A stretch of 64,000 bases of DNA from CAVONV01 sp963697355 (lineage in GTDB: Bacteria; Acidobacteriota; Vicinamibacteria; Marinacidobacterales; DATDRI01). Under the pieces are notes generated by a model. It was not told the DNA's origin. It made no database searches and was given only the letters and a program-made list of their open reading frames with translations. Position 1 is the stretch's first letter. Every line of letters starts with the position of its first letter. Position numbers and translations under genes: made by a program. Shown piece by piece: positions 16,927 to 26,944 of the stretch. The stretch is from positions 186,001 to 250,000 of the forward strand of contig CAVONV010000022.1 of NCBI GenBank assembly GCA_963697355.1, given 5' to 3'.

Positions 16927-17945
16927 GCCGCTTGGCTCCTTTTCTTCATGCCGTAGGCGCGAGGTTGAATAGCGCGGTCGATGAGCGGAACACAGCCGTT
17001 GGCGAACAAGATGGAGTATTGAACGCCTTCCGGTAAACCTCCCCAAAATCGAATGACCACGACTAGTCCGCCAATCATGACGCTATAAATGACGGTACCG
17101 AGGTTCGTGACCGGGGATGTCACCATGTCGGTGGCCATGAAAATCGCGCCGAAGACGAGACCGCCGGCAAAGAGCATGAACTGCGGCGTAGGATAGACCT
17201 CGGGATTGACGGCATGGAAGATGGCGGTCAGAACGACAACGGTCAGAAAGATGACTGCTGGGATCTGCCAGTTCATCATGTTGCGATAAACCAAGTAGGC
17301 GCCACCAAGCAGAATCAAAAGGCCGCTCGTTTCACCCGTCAGAGCCGCCGATGAATCCCATGGCGAGGTCGTAGGACTCGGTAGACTGTTGGTCGAACTT
17401 CATTGCCGCCAGCGGTGTCGCCCCGGACACAGCGTCGAAAACGGGCTCTACGAAAGGAAGTGTCAAGGAAGAGGACAGAATCGACTGGAATCGGCCTTCG
17501 AAGAATGGTGATGACCAGGTCGTCAGGGCAACCGGAAAGGCACCTTGGAGGACCGCTCTTCCTACCAGGGCCGGATTGAACACGTTGTAGCCGAGACCGC
17601 CGAAGAGAATCTTTCCAAGACCAATGGCGAAGAAACCGCCGGCAGCCGCCATCCAGAGGGGAAGCGCTGGAGGAAGCGTCAATCCGTATAGAAGCCCTGT
17701 TACGGCCGCCGACCAGTCACCAATCGTCGATTCCTTTCCCGCGGCGCGGCACAACCAGTGCTCGGTCACAACGCAAGAGAACGAAGCGACGAGCAACAGC
17801 AGAACGGCCGTGAGACCATAGGAGTAAACGGCAAAGGCGGCGACGGGCAGAGACGCCACCACCACATTCCGCATGATGACGTCGGTCGATCTGACCGCTC
17901 GCAATGTGCGGTGATGTGCGGATTTCGAGCGTCTTGGTTGTTCAC
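16923..17945 (-). CDS. rnfD: Rnf complex membrane subunit D, two frameshifts
   Basis: The start is a GTG at 17945 (VNNQDARNPHIT), overlapping the likely rnfC stop by GTGA. One shift near 17900 passes to the frame reading RSTDVIMRNVVVASLPVAAF. The central part has GLGYNVFNPALVGRA and the flavinylation motif D-A-V-S-G-A-T, whose Thr carries covalent FMN in this family. A second shift near 17333 (one extra T in GGCTCTGACGGG) restores GGSTGETSGLLILLGGAYL, joining the C-terminal part that ends at 16923. About 340 residues, ten helices. RnfD is the NqrB-like subunit of the ion-pumping core. Confidence 0.88.
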
Positions 17946-19327
17946 GAGGCCGCCTTCTTTTCTCTCGTTCTTTTCGTTCTTTGAGCATGGCTTTGGAGAT
18001 GCGAAAGTACTGAACCAAGGGAATGTGGGACGGACAAACGTAGGAGCACGACCCACATTCGAAGCAATCCTAGAGATGGAATTTCTCCTCCATGAGTTCG
18101 TATTCTCCGTTTCGGGCCAAGGTTCCCATCCGCGTCGGATTGAGGAACATAGGACAGGCGTCGACGCAGTGGCCGCAGCGGATGCAGGGGTAAACCTTCT
18201 GCTCCGATGAGCGCCTGTTCGTTTTGGGTGAACGCGACGATGCCGGATGTTCCCTTGGTGATGGGGATGTCCAGGCTGGAGACGAGCCTGTCCCATCATC
18301 GGACCGCCGAGAAAGACTTGGCTGACATCGTCCGTCAGTCCGACGTGGTCCAGGGCAAATCGCAGAGGAGTGCCGATGGGAATGAGATAGTTGCCCTTCT
18401 TTTTGACCCCCGGGCCGGTGATGGTGATCACCCGTTCCATGATGCCCCGGCCGTGAGGAAGCAACCTTCCCATCTCGGCGGTGGTGGCGACGTTCTGGAC
18501 CACGACGTTGACATCGACGGGCAGGCCGCCGGAAGGGACTTCCCGGCCGAGAAGGGCTTTGATGAGCATCTTCTCGGCGCCCTGGGGGTATTTCACCTTG
18601 ACGAGCTTCGACGGAGACGGGTCTATCGGCCGGGCAAGCCGCCTCGAAGAGCTTTGACGGCATCGGGCTTGTTGGCTTCGATACCGATGATGGCCTGCTC
18701 GGCGCCCGTGGCTTTGAGGAGGTAGCGGATACCGAGAAGATATCATCGATCTGCTCGAGCATCACACGGTGATCGGTCGTGAGCCAGGGCTCACATTCCA
18801 CACCGTTGATGATGACGGTGTCGACGTGCTTCGGTTCGGTGATGCTCAGCTTGACGTGAGTCGGAAATGCCGCTCCTCCCAGTCCGACGATCCCGGCATC
18901 CTGAATCGCGGCGACGATCTCTTTCTTGGAGGCCGTTTCGACATCGCAGGGTGTCCCTTCGATGACCTCTTGGCTGGAACCTGGGATAGGGTCGGATGTA
19001 GATGCTGGGGATCATCTTTCCCATGGAGCTGGGTGCCAATCCGATGCGCTCGACGACGCCGGAGGCGGGGGAGTGCATGGATACCGAGACGAAACCGCCC
19101 GGTTCGGCGATCTTCTGGCCCCGCACGACTTCTTGTCCCTCTCGAACGATGGCTTTGGCGGGAGCTCCCGTGTGTTGTGACAGGGGGATGATCATCACCG
19201 GCGCAAAGGGAAACCGGCGGATGGAGAGCCCGCTGGTCTCGCCCTTGTTCTCGGGCGGATGAATCCCGTGAGCAAACGTTTTCGTCGCAACTGCGTGATG
19301 TGTCGACATATTAAGTGATGTCTTCAT
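17942..19327 (-). CDS. rnfC: Rnf complex NADH/FMN/Fe-S subunit C, several frameshifts and an in-frame stop
   Basis: The N-terminus (FAHGIHPPENKGETSG) and biotin-lipoyl-like domain (ISMHSPASGVVERIG-type segment at 19100-19070) are in one frame. Other frames carry DAGIVGLGGAAFPTHVKLSI, GVECEPW, VKYPQGAEKMLIKALLGREV and GGPMMGQ, then CIRCGHCVDACP and CFECGSCSYVCP, the two [4Fe-4S] sites. Every conserved block of RnfC is there and in order, but at least six frame changes are needed. A TAG at 18070-18072 also falls in frame just before the second cluster, where Glu or Gln is usual. The start is uncertain: ATG codons at 19327 and 19309 both lack a strong ribosome site. RnfC binds NADH and passes electrons within the complex. 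Confidence 0.85.
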
Positions 19328-19340
19328 TACTAGTTGATCA

Positions 19341-19423
19341 GTCACCAGTTACCAGTGACCGGTAACCAGTAGACCTACTGTTCACTGAGCCTCTGGTCAC
19401 TGGTCACTGATTACCGGTAACTG
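19341..19423. repeat. Degenerate CAGT(T/G)ACC repeat between PFOR and rnfC
   Basis: The gap holds many near-copies of an 8-bp unit in both orientations: CAGTTACC, CAGTGACC, GGTAACCAGT, then GGTCACTGGTCACTG and GGTAACTG. Left and right halves are roughly inverted, so the transcript could fold into a long hairpin inside the operon. Whether it affects expression of rnfC relative to PFOR is unknown. Confidence 0.6.
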
Positions 19424-19427
19424 TCTT

Positions 19428-22400
19428 CTAGTTGAACTTCTCTCCTCGCTTGATCCACTTCTCGATGTCCTTCTCGGAGCGGTCTGCCGGAAGTCCCGGA
19501 TGGATGATTTTTGCTGTGCACTTCTCGGCAGCCTTGACGATGTCGCGATACGGACCGCCCTTCGGATCCTTGATGATCGCTTTCTTCTTGTCGTTGTAGA
19601 CGAAGATCTTCTTGTTGAGGTTGGTGCATTCGTCGCAAGTCGTGCATAGGTCGGTGTCGATCCAGGGAGCCATGTAGTCGCCGTCAACAGGCGGGGCTAT
19701 ACCGGGAGCACCCGCCACGGCAGCTCCACCCGATGCGGCTGGGAGAGCAAAGCTACCTTCGCCTCCGGCCATCTGCATCAGAGTTGCCGAAGATCTTTTG
19801 GACGACGTCGGTCCGGATCTGGTTCTCGAGATCAGCGGCCGGAGCTTCTTCCGGTTTTGACTCCGGCGATGGCCTTCAACATGATCCAGAAGTCCAGTCG
19901 TTCCTGAGAGGAGATGACCAGCGGTTCTGCCACCAGGACTCGGGTGAGACGTTTCTTGCGATCCACGAACCAGATGTAGGGGAAGAGTCCTTCCCGCTCC
20001 CCTTCGTCCATCCGCAGGAACTCGTGGAGGGGAACCATGTTCTCGTTCCACGTATCCGGTGGAGCGACGCGGAAGTGCTTCCGGAAGCGGGCCTCGGTAA
20101 CGGCAAAGTCCGCGAAGGTCAAGGGAATCTCCATGGTCTTCTCGCGGCCGTCCTCCATGTACTTGAGCTCGTACGTCGGCCAATCGTCGTCGATCTCGGG
20201 ATTCATCTCGAGGTCGAAGCACTCTTCGGGAGTCTTGCCCAAGTCGGGATTGTACCGGAACAAGGGATAGGCTCTCGATTCGGTGGCCAGCTTCGCTTGG
20301 TGCCTGTCCGAGATCGTCGGCGATGCCGTGCTCCGGCTGACAAGACGGTGTAGAGGTTGAAGAGCGCCGGTCTTCGCGCCATCAAACCGTCGACGAATCC
20401 CTCGATCATGTGGCTCGGATAGGCCAGGTTGCTCTGCATGACGTAGGTCGTGCGGTGCGCCATGCCGATCAAGCCGATCTCCTTACGAGATTCCTCTTTG
20501 CCCTTGATGGCCTTGCCGTACTGGGCCATATCCGAAATCTGACCGTAGAATCCCGAGGTGCAGGCCTGACCACCGGTGTTGGAGTACACCTGGGTATCGA
20601 CCACGAAGATCTTGATGGGCTTGCCCGACATCATGGCTCGGGAAATGTTCTGGAATCCGATGTCATACATGGCTCCGTCACCGCCCATGGCGACGACCGG
20701 CGGGCAAAGCAGCCACTCTTCGTCGGTGAAGTCCTGCCACTTGAAGTAGGTGAAGAACTCGATCGTGGGTGGCCGGGTCGTACTTTCCGTCGAGCTCGAG
20801 CTCGGCCAGCCGGATGGCTCTGAACCCATCGGCCATCTTGGACATGTGTCCTTCGAAGACGCCCATGGCCATGGAGGCGGAGTCCTGGAACAGATGGTTG
20901 GCCCAAGGAAACGGGTAAGGGTTGAAGGGGTAGGTGCTGCCCCAGACCGATGTACAGCCGGTGGCGTTGATCATTCCCATGTTCGAGCGCCCCTTGCCGG
21001 TGGTGCCCTCGGTGTATTTCCACCGGAGGTCCTTCAACTTGGTGAGGAGTCCCGTGACCCGTTTGAACCATTCCGGATCGATGGGGTTGGTGCCCTTCAT
21101 GCCCTCGAGCTTGGCGGCTACTCCGGCCAGAGTGAGCTCGGTGTCTTTGAGATCCTCCATCACCTTGCCCATGGCGCCGGCGTCGCCCACGTCCATGTTC
21201 TCGACGAGCTTCATCTGGATGTGTTTTTCCACGCGTCCGATGAGCTCGTTCGAGATACTCCGATGTGCTTCTTGACCCGCGGTTGCATCAGCGCTTCCAC
21301 GGTGGCGCAGAAGATGTGAATGACCGACTTCTGGGAGCAGCCGAGGCAGGCGCCGTCGCCGCTTGCTACGGAGTTGTAGACTTCCTTGTCGAGAAGGATG
21401 GTATCGAGCGCGCCGATTTTCTCCTCCAGATTATCGACCCGGATGAATTTCTGCGGCGTGGTCGGCAGATCCAACCAGAAGCCCCATTTGTCCTTCATCT
21501 TCTGAACGGATTCTTCGGTTTGGGTGACCGTTCTCAAGGCGTCGTCGTCACAAACCGTAACGCACTCGTTACAGCCCTTGCAGGTGTAAGGATTGACGGT
21601 GATGCTGAGTAAACCGCCGCTCCCCTTGGCCTGCTTTCTCATGGATGGTGTAGTAGGGTCGGGTGACGGCGAACTGAAAGTCCCCGATCTCTTTCTTGAA
21701 GAGGTCGAACTCTTTCGAGAGCTCTGTTTTCTCTTCGCCTTCGAAGCCACCCTCTCTCAATGTTACGTTGATGGCTTCGTCCATGAGCTTTGCGACTTCG
21801 GGATTCGAGCCGTTGGTATTCGCCTCGACGAGGTTGCGGAGCTTGCCTTCCATGATCCGAAGAGCCTTGGGAAGGTGTTTGATCGCCGTTGCCGTTCTTC
21901 TTCACTCGATCGACGACGGTGTCGAAGACCGACGAGACCTCGCTTACCAGACCGGGGATGGCCGTATCCGGACAAACGGTCCAGCAGTTTCCGCAAGCGG
22001 TGCAATTTTCCGGGATCCATTCCGGATGCTCCATGCGGATGCCGGTCATATCGCGAATGACGCTCGTGATGGCGGGCATCCAGCTCAAGCCGACAAAGGG
22101 GTCGGTGATGATGTCGTTACCCATTCCCCGCATGTAGAAGTTGCCGGTCTGTTCCCAGAAGCGGTGGATATCGGTACCGGGAGCCTGGCTCACCGGTTGC
22201 TTCTTGAGCATAATCGGAAGGGGCCCCTCGAGTGGCACGAGAGCCTGATCGACGGGTTTCGACTCCTCTTTCAACACCTCTGCGGGAATCTCGTAGAGCT
22301 CGTCGTAGCCTCTGCGGACCACGCGGAGGTTGTCCTCGACGACGCGTGCGCCCTTGCCGCCGAACTTGGATTGGAGCTGGTCCTTGATGGCGTCGAAAAG

Positions 22401-24371
22401 CTTTTCTTCCGTGAATCCGGCGTTCTTCATGACCGGGGAGGCCTTGAAGAAGGCGCCCTGGAAGGCGATACCCTGCATGCGGAGCATGAGCTCGGGGTCG
22501 GTGGCTTCTTCTCGGGCGATCTTGAATCCGTCGATGAACCACACCTTGATGTCGTTGTCCCGGATGATTTTCTTGTACTTGGCGGGAACGTCCGCCCAGA
22601 CCGCCTCGGCTGACTCATGATCGCTCTGGATGATGAAGACGCCGCCTTTCTTGAGGCCGGCAAGCGCGTTGGTGTGCTTCAGCACGGCCGGGTCGGGGGA
22701 GAGGACCACATCCACGTAGTAATACTCGCAGTTGATCTTGATGGGCTCGGGCGCCGCCGAAAGGTAGTAGGTCGTCGGCTGGCCCTTCTTCTCGGAACCG
22801 TATTTTGGATTGGCCTTGATGTGGTATCCGAGCAGGTCGAACAAGGTCATGGCCAGGTTCTTACCGGTCGTGATGGCGCCCCAACCTCCGATGGAGTGGA
22901 ACCGAGCGGTGATGCTGTTCTTGGGCATGAGGTTCGGATTCTCACTGCCGCGGACCGAAAGCTCTTTGACCTTGGGGTAGCCCTCGGTGATCTGCTGTTG
23001 GTAAATCTCCTGTTTGGGAGTGAAGGCTTGGTCACGGATGAAGTCGATGGAAAGATAAAAGAGCTTCTTTTGCTTTCCATCGGGAAGCATGTTCTCGATG
23101 GTGCCGATGAGGCCCTCGGGCTGGAGGTCGCGGCTTCCCATACCGTAGGAGCCCGAGTAAAGCGGCGGAACGTCGGAAGCGATCTTGTAGGTTTCGTAGC
23201 CGGGGTAGACGGCAGTCCTTGGCGTGGCCGTTCTCGATGCACTTGGTGACCGCAGCGCGAATCTCCCGCATCATCGGCAGGTCGACCGGCAGGGGTTGAT
23301 CCAGACGCTCGAGGACGGAGACGCCCTTCTTGCCTTTGATGACCTTGCTGATGAGGTCGCCGGGGAAGGGCCGCCACATGGTCATACTGACCACGCCGAC
23401 TTTGATACCTCGGGACTCGCGAATGTAGTCCACCACTTGCTTCCGCGCTCGGAATCATGCTGCCTTGGCCGATGATGAGGTAGTCCGCGTCGTCGGCTTT
23501 GTAGGTGTTGATGCGATGATAACGACGTCCCGTCAGCTCGGCGTACTCCTCGAAGCACTTGTCGGCGATTTCCTGAATGTGATCGAAGAAGAACGGGCGC
23601 TGGGCGGCCACACTCTGCATATACGAGTCTTGGTTCTGCACGATGCCGGCCATCACGGCGTTATCCACGTCCCAGAGCACGGGGATTCGCCGGCGTGTCT
23701 CACCGTAGATGATCTTCTGAGCCGGTGTCGGGACACTCGATGATGTCATCGGGACGACCCAAATACTCCAGGATCAGATCTCGTTCCGGCACGACGAGAG
23801 ACTCGATGAGGTGGGTTGTGAGAAAGCCGTCTTGACCCAAGGTGCCGGGAGTCAACGAGAGCTCGGCGATCTTGTGAGTAATGATATTGAGATCGGCTAC
23901 CTCTTGGGCGTCTTTGGCAAAGAGCTGGAAGAAGCCCGTGTCGTCCATGCAATGATAGTCGTCGTGGCCGGCGTGCACGTTGAGTGTCGCCTTGGTCATG
24001 GCGCGGGCGCCCATGTTGAGGACGTAGGTCAGGCGCTTGCCGACGGCTGCATAAAGCGACTCGTGCATGTAGGCGATACCCTGTCCGGATGAGAAGTTCG
24101 AAGCTCGAAGACCGCTCATGGACAGACCGGCCGTGACGGCTGCTGCTGCATGCTCTCCTTCGGGCTCGATGAAAATGAGGGGCCGATCGGAAACGTTCAG
24201 GTGACCTTTGGCGGCTTCTTCCGCCCAGAATTCACCCATCTGGGTCGAAGGCGTGATGGGATACGCACCCGCTGCGTCGGTGGATTCTCGCTCGCACGCG
24301 ATAGCGGCGGTGTTGCCGTCCATGGCATCTCGTGTTCCGGGATACTTGAAGGTTTTTTCTTGCTTTGCCAT
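19428..24371 (-). CDS. Giant pyruvate:ferredoxin oxidoreductase-like enzyme, eleven frameshifts
   Basis: About 1645 codons, against roughly 1170-1200 for usual NifJ/PFOR. Order: alpha-type domain (YPGTRDAMDGNTAAIACERE, AYPITPSTQMGEFWAEEA), domain II, gamma-type domain (FHSIGGWGAITTGKNLAMTL), ferredoxin domain with CTACGNCWTVCP and CKGCNECVTVC, then the TPP domain (GDGACLGCSQK, ATGCTSVWGSTYPFNPYPF, AMGGDGAMYDIGFQNISRAM, QVYSNTGGQ). A C-terminal extension of about 350 residues ends in CTTCDECTNLNKKIF...CTAKIIHPG, an extra Fe-S-like domain. It would oxidise pyruvate or another 2-oxoacid to the acyl-CoA with reduction of ferredoxin. Eleven frame changes are needed, ten fitting one extra base and one fitting a missing base. 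AAGGACGAGG precedes the ATG; the upstream rnfB stop is 15 nt away. Confidence 0.85.
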
Positions 24372-24386
24372 AACCTCGTCCTTTTT

Positions 24387-25253
24387 TTAGGTTGCCCTGC
24401 TGGCAGTGGGAGTTTCCTTAAAACTTTCTTGGTTTCTCGACCGTATTCGGGTCCGTCTTCGTTCATCCAGACGATGGCGCCCGTCGGGCAACGCTGGATG
24501 GGTTGCTTGGTGTTGTGGTTTTTTGTGTAGTTGATCACCGGCAAATTGTTCTCGATGACCACCAGGTCGTCCGGAGCGTCCATGGCGCAGCGTCCACAGG
24601 CCGTACAGGCGACTTCGCAATCTTCCAGAATCTCGTCTCCTGCTTCTAGGTTTTTGCACGCCACCCAAAGCCGATGGCTGACGGGGTGGAGGGAGAAGAG
24701 GTCCTTGGGGCAAACTTCCACGCAGGCGTTGCAGGCCGTGCACTTGTCTTCGATGACGACCGGCATGAAATACTCGGTCCATGACGATTGCGTCGAAATC
24801 GCAAACGACCTCGCAATCAGCGAGCCCGAGGCATCCCCAGAAGCAGCTTTTTCCGCCACCTCCGACGAGCGCCGCGCTCCGGCAGTCGCTGTGTCCCTCG
24901 TAGTGCGCCCGTTTCCGTGAGACGTTGATGCCGCCGGCACATGCGAGTCGTGCCACTACTTTTTCCTCGGCGCCTACGTCAACCCCGAGAAAGGCAGCGA
25001 TTTCCTGACGGCCTTCGTCGGTGCTCACCGTGCACTTGCCGGGCAATGCCTCCTGCTTGACCAGTGCTTCGGAAAAGGCGCGGCAGCCGGGGTAGCCGCA
25101 GGCCCCGCAATTGGTACTGGGAAGCAGTTCTTCGACCATATCGATGCGTGGATCTTCGGGGACGAAGAGCTTCTTGTTGATCAAGACGAGGATGATGGAC
25201 AGCGCGATGGCGATGCCACCCAGGGTGAGAACCGATGTTAGAACAACGAGCAT
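24387..25253 (-). CDS. rnfB: Rnf complex Fe-S subunit B, frameshifted
   Basis: First gene of the operon. An N-terminal helix precedes the RnfB Fe-S motif (NCGACGYPGCRAF...CTVS). The frame shifts near 24775, where removing one C from GGACCGAG joins FDAIVMDEYFMPVVIEDKC. The second frame holds two ferredoxin clusters (CTACNACVEVCP, CEVACTACGRCAMDAP) and RCPTGAIVW. Near the end the frame may shift once more to the stop at 24387; otherwise it would run into PFOR. RnfB accepts electrons from reduced ferredoxin. The N-terminal CxxC...C-rich motif and LADCEVVCDFDAI block match the second copy at 25818 closely in order. Confidence 0.9.
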   Translation of the reverse strand: MLVVLTSVLTLGGIAIALSIILVLINKKLFVPEDPRIDMVEELLPSTNCGACGYPGCRAFSEALVKQEALPGKCTVSTDEGRQEIAAFLGVDVGAEEKVVARLACAGGINVSRKRAHYEGHSDCRSAALVGGGGKSCFWGCLGLADCEVVCDFDAIVMDRVFHAGRHRRQVHGLQRLRGSLPQGPLLPPPRQPSALGGVQKPRSRRRDSGRLRSRLYGLWTLRHGRSGRPGGHREQFAGDQLHKKPQHQATHPALPDGRHRLDERRRTRIRSRNQESFKETPTASRAT

Positions 25254-25817
25254 AGTTGAAAACGCTACATTCTCATGGTTTTGCGTTAGAAAGGCAAGCC
25301 CCGGATTGTTTCATTGGGTCTGGCCGGCCCGAAAACCCACTACGTGCACAAATGCAGAGCAAGGGGGGAGAGCAAGGCTCGTGCCAGCATGGGGGCAAGG
25401 CGAACCGTCCGTCGCTACGCCGTGTGATTGGTATCCCTTAGGGCGAACCGGCCGCTCGGTAAAAGGCGTAAATATAATCTGGAGTGTGGTTTAGTCCGGG
25501 AAAAGGCCCGAAGACTGTGTCAAATCTCTCACCCGGCATAGCCAAGGGCATGCCGGGTCGTGACCTGCTTGATCATATTTAGTAGGCGGCTTCGCGTGAA
25601 ATGGCGAATCGGCTGTGTGTATTGACCTATTTGCATCATGCAGTTAGCCGTAATCACATCATCGCGACGAAGAGGCACGGCCTGGTGTTGACTTCAGGAG
25701 ATGTTCCTCGGGTGTAATATGGTATGGGGGTTGCAAATTCAGGTCGGATGGCTCCATAGAAGGGAGTCTGCTTATCTGCGAGCAGGGAGAAAAACGAGGC
25801 AAGGAGCGGAGAGATTT
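25254..25817. other. Divergent intergenic region between two rnfB genes, with hairpin
   Basis: No gene is seen in these 564 bases. A perfect 9-bp inverted repeat ACCCGGCAT / ATGCCGGGT lies at 25531-25539 and 25550-25558 with a 10-nt loop and no T-tract. AT-rich GTAAATATAATC near 25470 and TTGACT near 25690 with TGTAATATGG downstream are possible promoter elements, but spacing is poor and neither is confirmed. The region should carry promoters for both flanking genes and could hold a shared redox control site. Confidence 0.45.
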
Positions 25818-26687
25818 ATGGGTAGTTTCATCATTCCAGCAGCCATCATGGCAGGTCTGGGATTCTTCTTCGCCACATTGTTGGCGGTCGCCTACCGCTA
25901 CTTGCGCGTCTATGAAGACCCACGGATTGAGCAAGTCGAAGAGATGCTTCCCGGATCGAACTGCGGGGCTTGCGGTGAGCCTGGTTGTCATGGATTTGCA
26001 GAGAAAATCGTCGGTGGCGAAGCCCCACCAAGCAAGTGCACCGTTTCGAGCCCCGACGGCATCGATCTGATCGCGGATTTCCTCGGAGTTGATGCGGGCG
26101 AACAGGAGAAGCGAGTGGCGCGCCTTCATTGCGCCGGGGGCAAGACTGAGGCACAACAGATCGCGGCCTATGAGGGGTATTCGAACTGTACGGCGGCTCA
26201 CATGGTTTCAGGCGGTGGAAAAGGATGTCCCTGGGGTTGTCTCGGATTGGCGGACTGCGAAATCGCTTGCACTTTCGACGCGATTTATATGAATGACAAC
26301 GGACTTCCCGTGGTCGACATCGACAAATGTACCGCTTGTGGTGATTGCGTGGATGTTTGTCCACGAGATATATTCGAGATCATCCCTCTCGGACATCATC
26401 TATTAGTGCAATGTAAGGCTTTGTTGTCGGGGGATGAAGCAACGGAGCTTTGTGTGGTGGCCTGCGATGCTTGTAGCCGCTGTGCCTCCGACGCGGCACC
26501 CGGGCTCGTTCGTATGGAAAACAACCTACCCATCGTCGACTATTCGGCCGGTGGACCTGCGAAACCCGAAGCCACCTACCGTTGCCCAACCGGAGCCATC
26601 AAATGGGTCACGGGCGGGCAATTCTCCACCAAAAAGTCTCCACCCGAAGCGCAAAGCGAGAAGCGCTACCAGTCGATTCAGGTGTAG
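25818..26687 (+). CDS. Second RnfB paralogue (Fe-S electron-transfer protein)
   Basis: A 289-residue protein with intact frame. The ATG at 25818 follows GGAGCGGAGAG; an upstream in-frame start adds a tail unlike the family. An N-terminal helix (residues about 4-26) is followed by NCGACGEPGCHGF...CTVSS, then the CPWGCLGLADCEIACTFDAI block, ferredoxin motif CTACGDCVDVCP, CDACSRCASDAAP and RCPTGAIKW. The order matches RnfB of the facing operon. No second RnfA, C, D, E or G is nearby, so it could be an alternative RnfB that plugs into the same complex or a soluble-side adaptor for another ferredoxin. It is transcribed away from the operon. Confidence 0.85.
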   Translation: MGSFIIPAAIMAGLGFFFATLLAVAYRYLRVYEDPRIEQVEEMLPGSNCGACGEPGCHGFAEKIVGGEAPPSKCTVSSPDGIDLIADFLGVDAGEQEKRVARLHCAGGKTEAQQIAAYEGYSNCTAAHMVSGGGKGCPWGCLGLADCEIACTFDAIYMNDNGLPVVDIDKCTACGDCVDVCPRDIFEIIPLGHHLLVQCKALLSGDEATELCVVACDACSRCASDAAPGLVRMENNLPIVDYSAGGPAKPEATYRCPTGAIKWVTGGQFSTKKSPPEAQSEKRYQSIQV

Positions 26688-26694
26688 AAGAGAG

Positions 26695-26810
26695 AACTCA
26701 AGAATTCAAGAATTCAAGAATGGTTTTGTGGGCCGGCTGACCCGCCGAGGCGGGCGCCGGCCGGTTCAATCTATTAGAAGAGAAGTCAAGGACTCGAGTA
26801 CTCGAGAATG
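26695..26810. repeat. AATTCAAG tandem repeat and related CTCGAG units
   Basis: Starting eight bases after the second rnfB stop, an 8-bp unit AATTCAAG repeats about three times (26695-26721). After a GC-rich hairpin, a related purine-rich run GAAGTCAAGGACTCGAGTACTCGAGAATGG occupies 26781-26810. This is non-coding, low-complexity DNA of the same general kind as the block at 13.7 kb. Confidence 0.6.
26731..26762 (+). terminator. Strong GC hairpin downstream of second rnfB
   Basis: GGCCGGC (26731-26737) pairs with GCCGGCC (26756-26762), and CCCGCC pairs with GGCGGG inside, with small bulges. It lies 44 nt after the stop codon. Only GGTTCAATCTATT follows, so termination would be weak or Rho-assisted. 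Confidence 0.45.
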
Positions 26811-26835
26811 GGGGATGGTCGTGTAACTGCGTTTA

Positions 26836-26944
26836 GGTATTGTCAAGTTGAGGGCGTCAAGGCCGAATCGACTCCAAGATATGGTTGACGGCGCTTCCTC
26901 GAGCCCAGAATTTTGGGCGCGATTCGCGCCAACTTGACAGTACC
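26836..26944. mobile_element. 109-bp segment bounded by 15-bp inverted repeats (MITE-like)
   Basis: GGTATTGTCAAGTTG (26836-26850) and CAACTTGACAGTACC (26930-26944) are inverted repeats matching at 14 of 15 bases. The 79 bases between hold a small hairpin GGCGCG-ATT-CGCGCC beside the right repeat. No coding capacity. MscS homology begins at the very next base, 26945. No obvious target duplication was seen. A small non-autonomous element or recombination scar is likely; its family is not identified. Confidence 0.5.

Noticed and set aside
16236..25253. Programmed frameshifting as the cause of the Rnf/PFOR frame changes
   Set aside because: About twenty sites with no shared slippery motif; one extra base is the simpler account.
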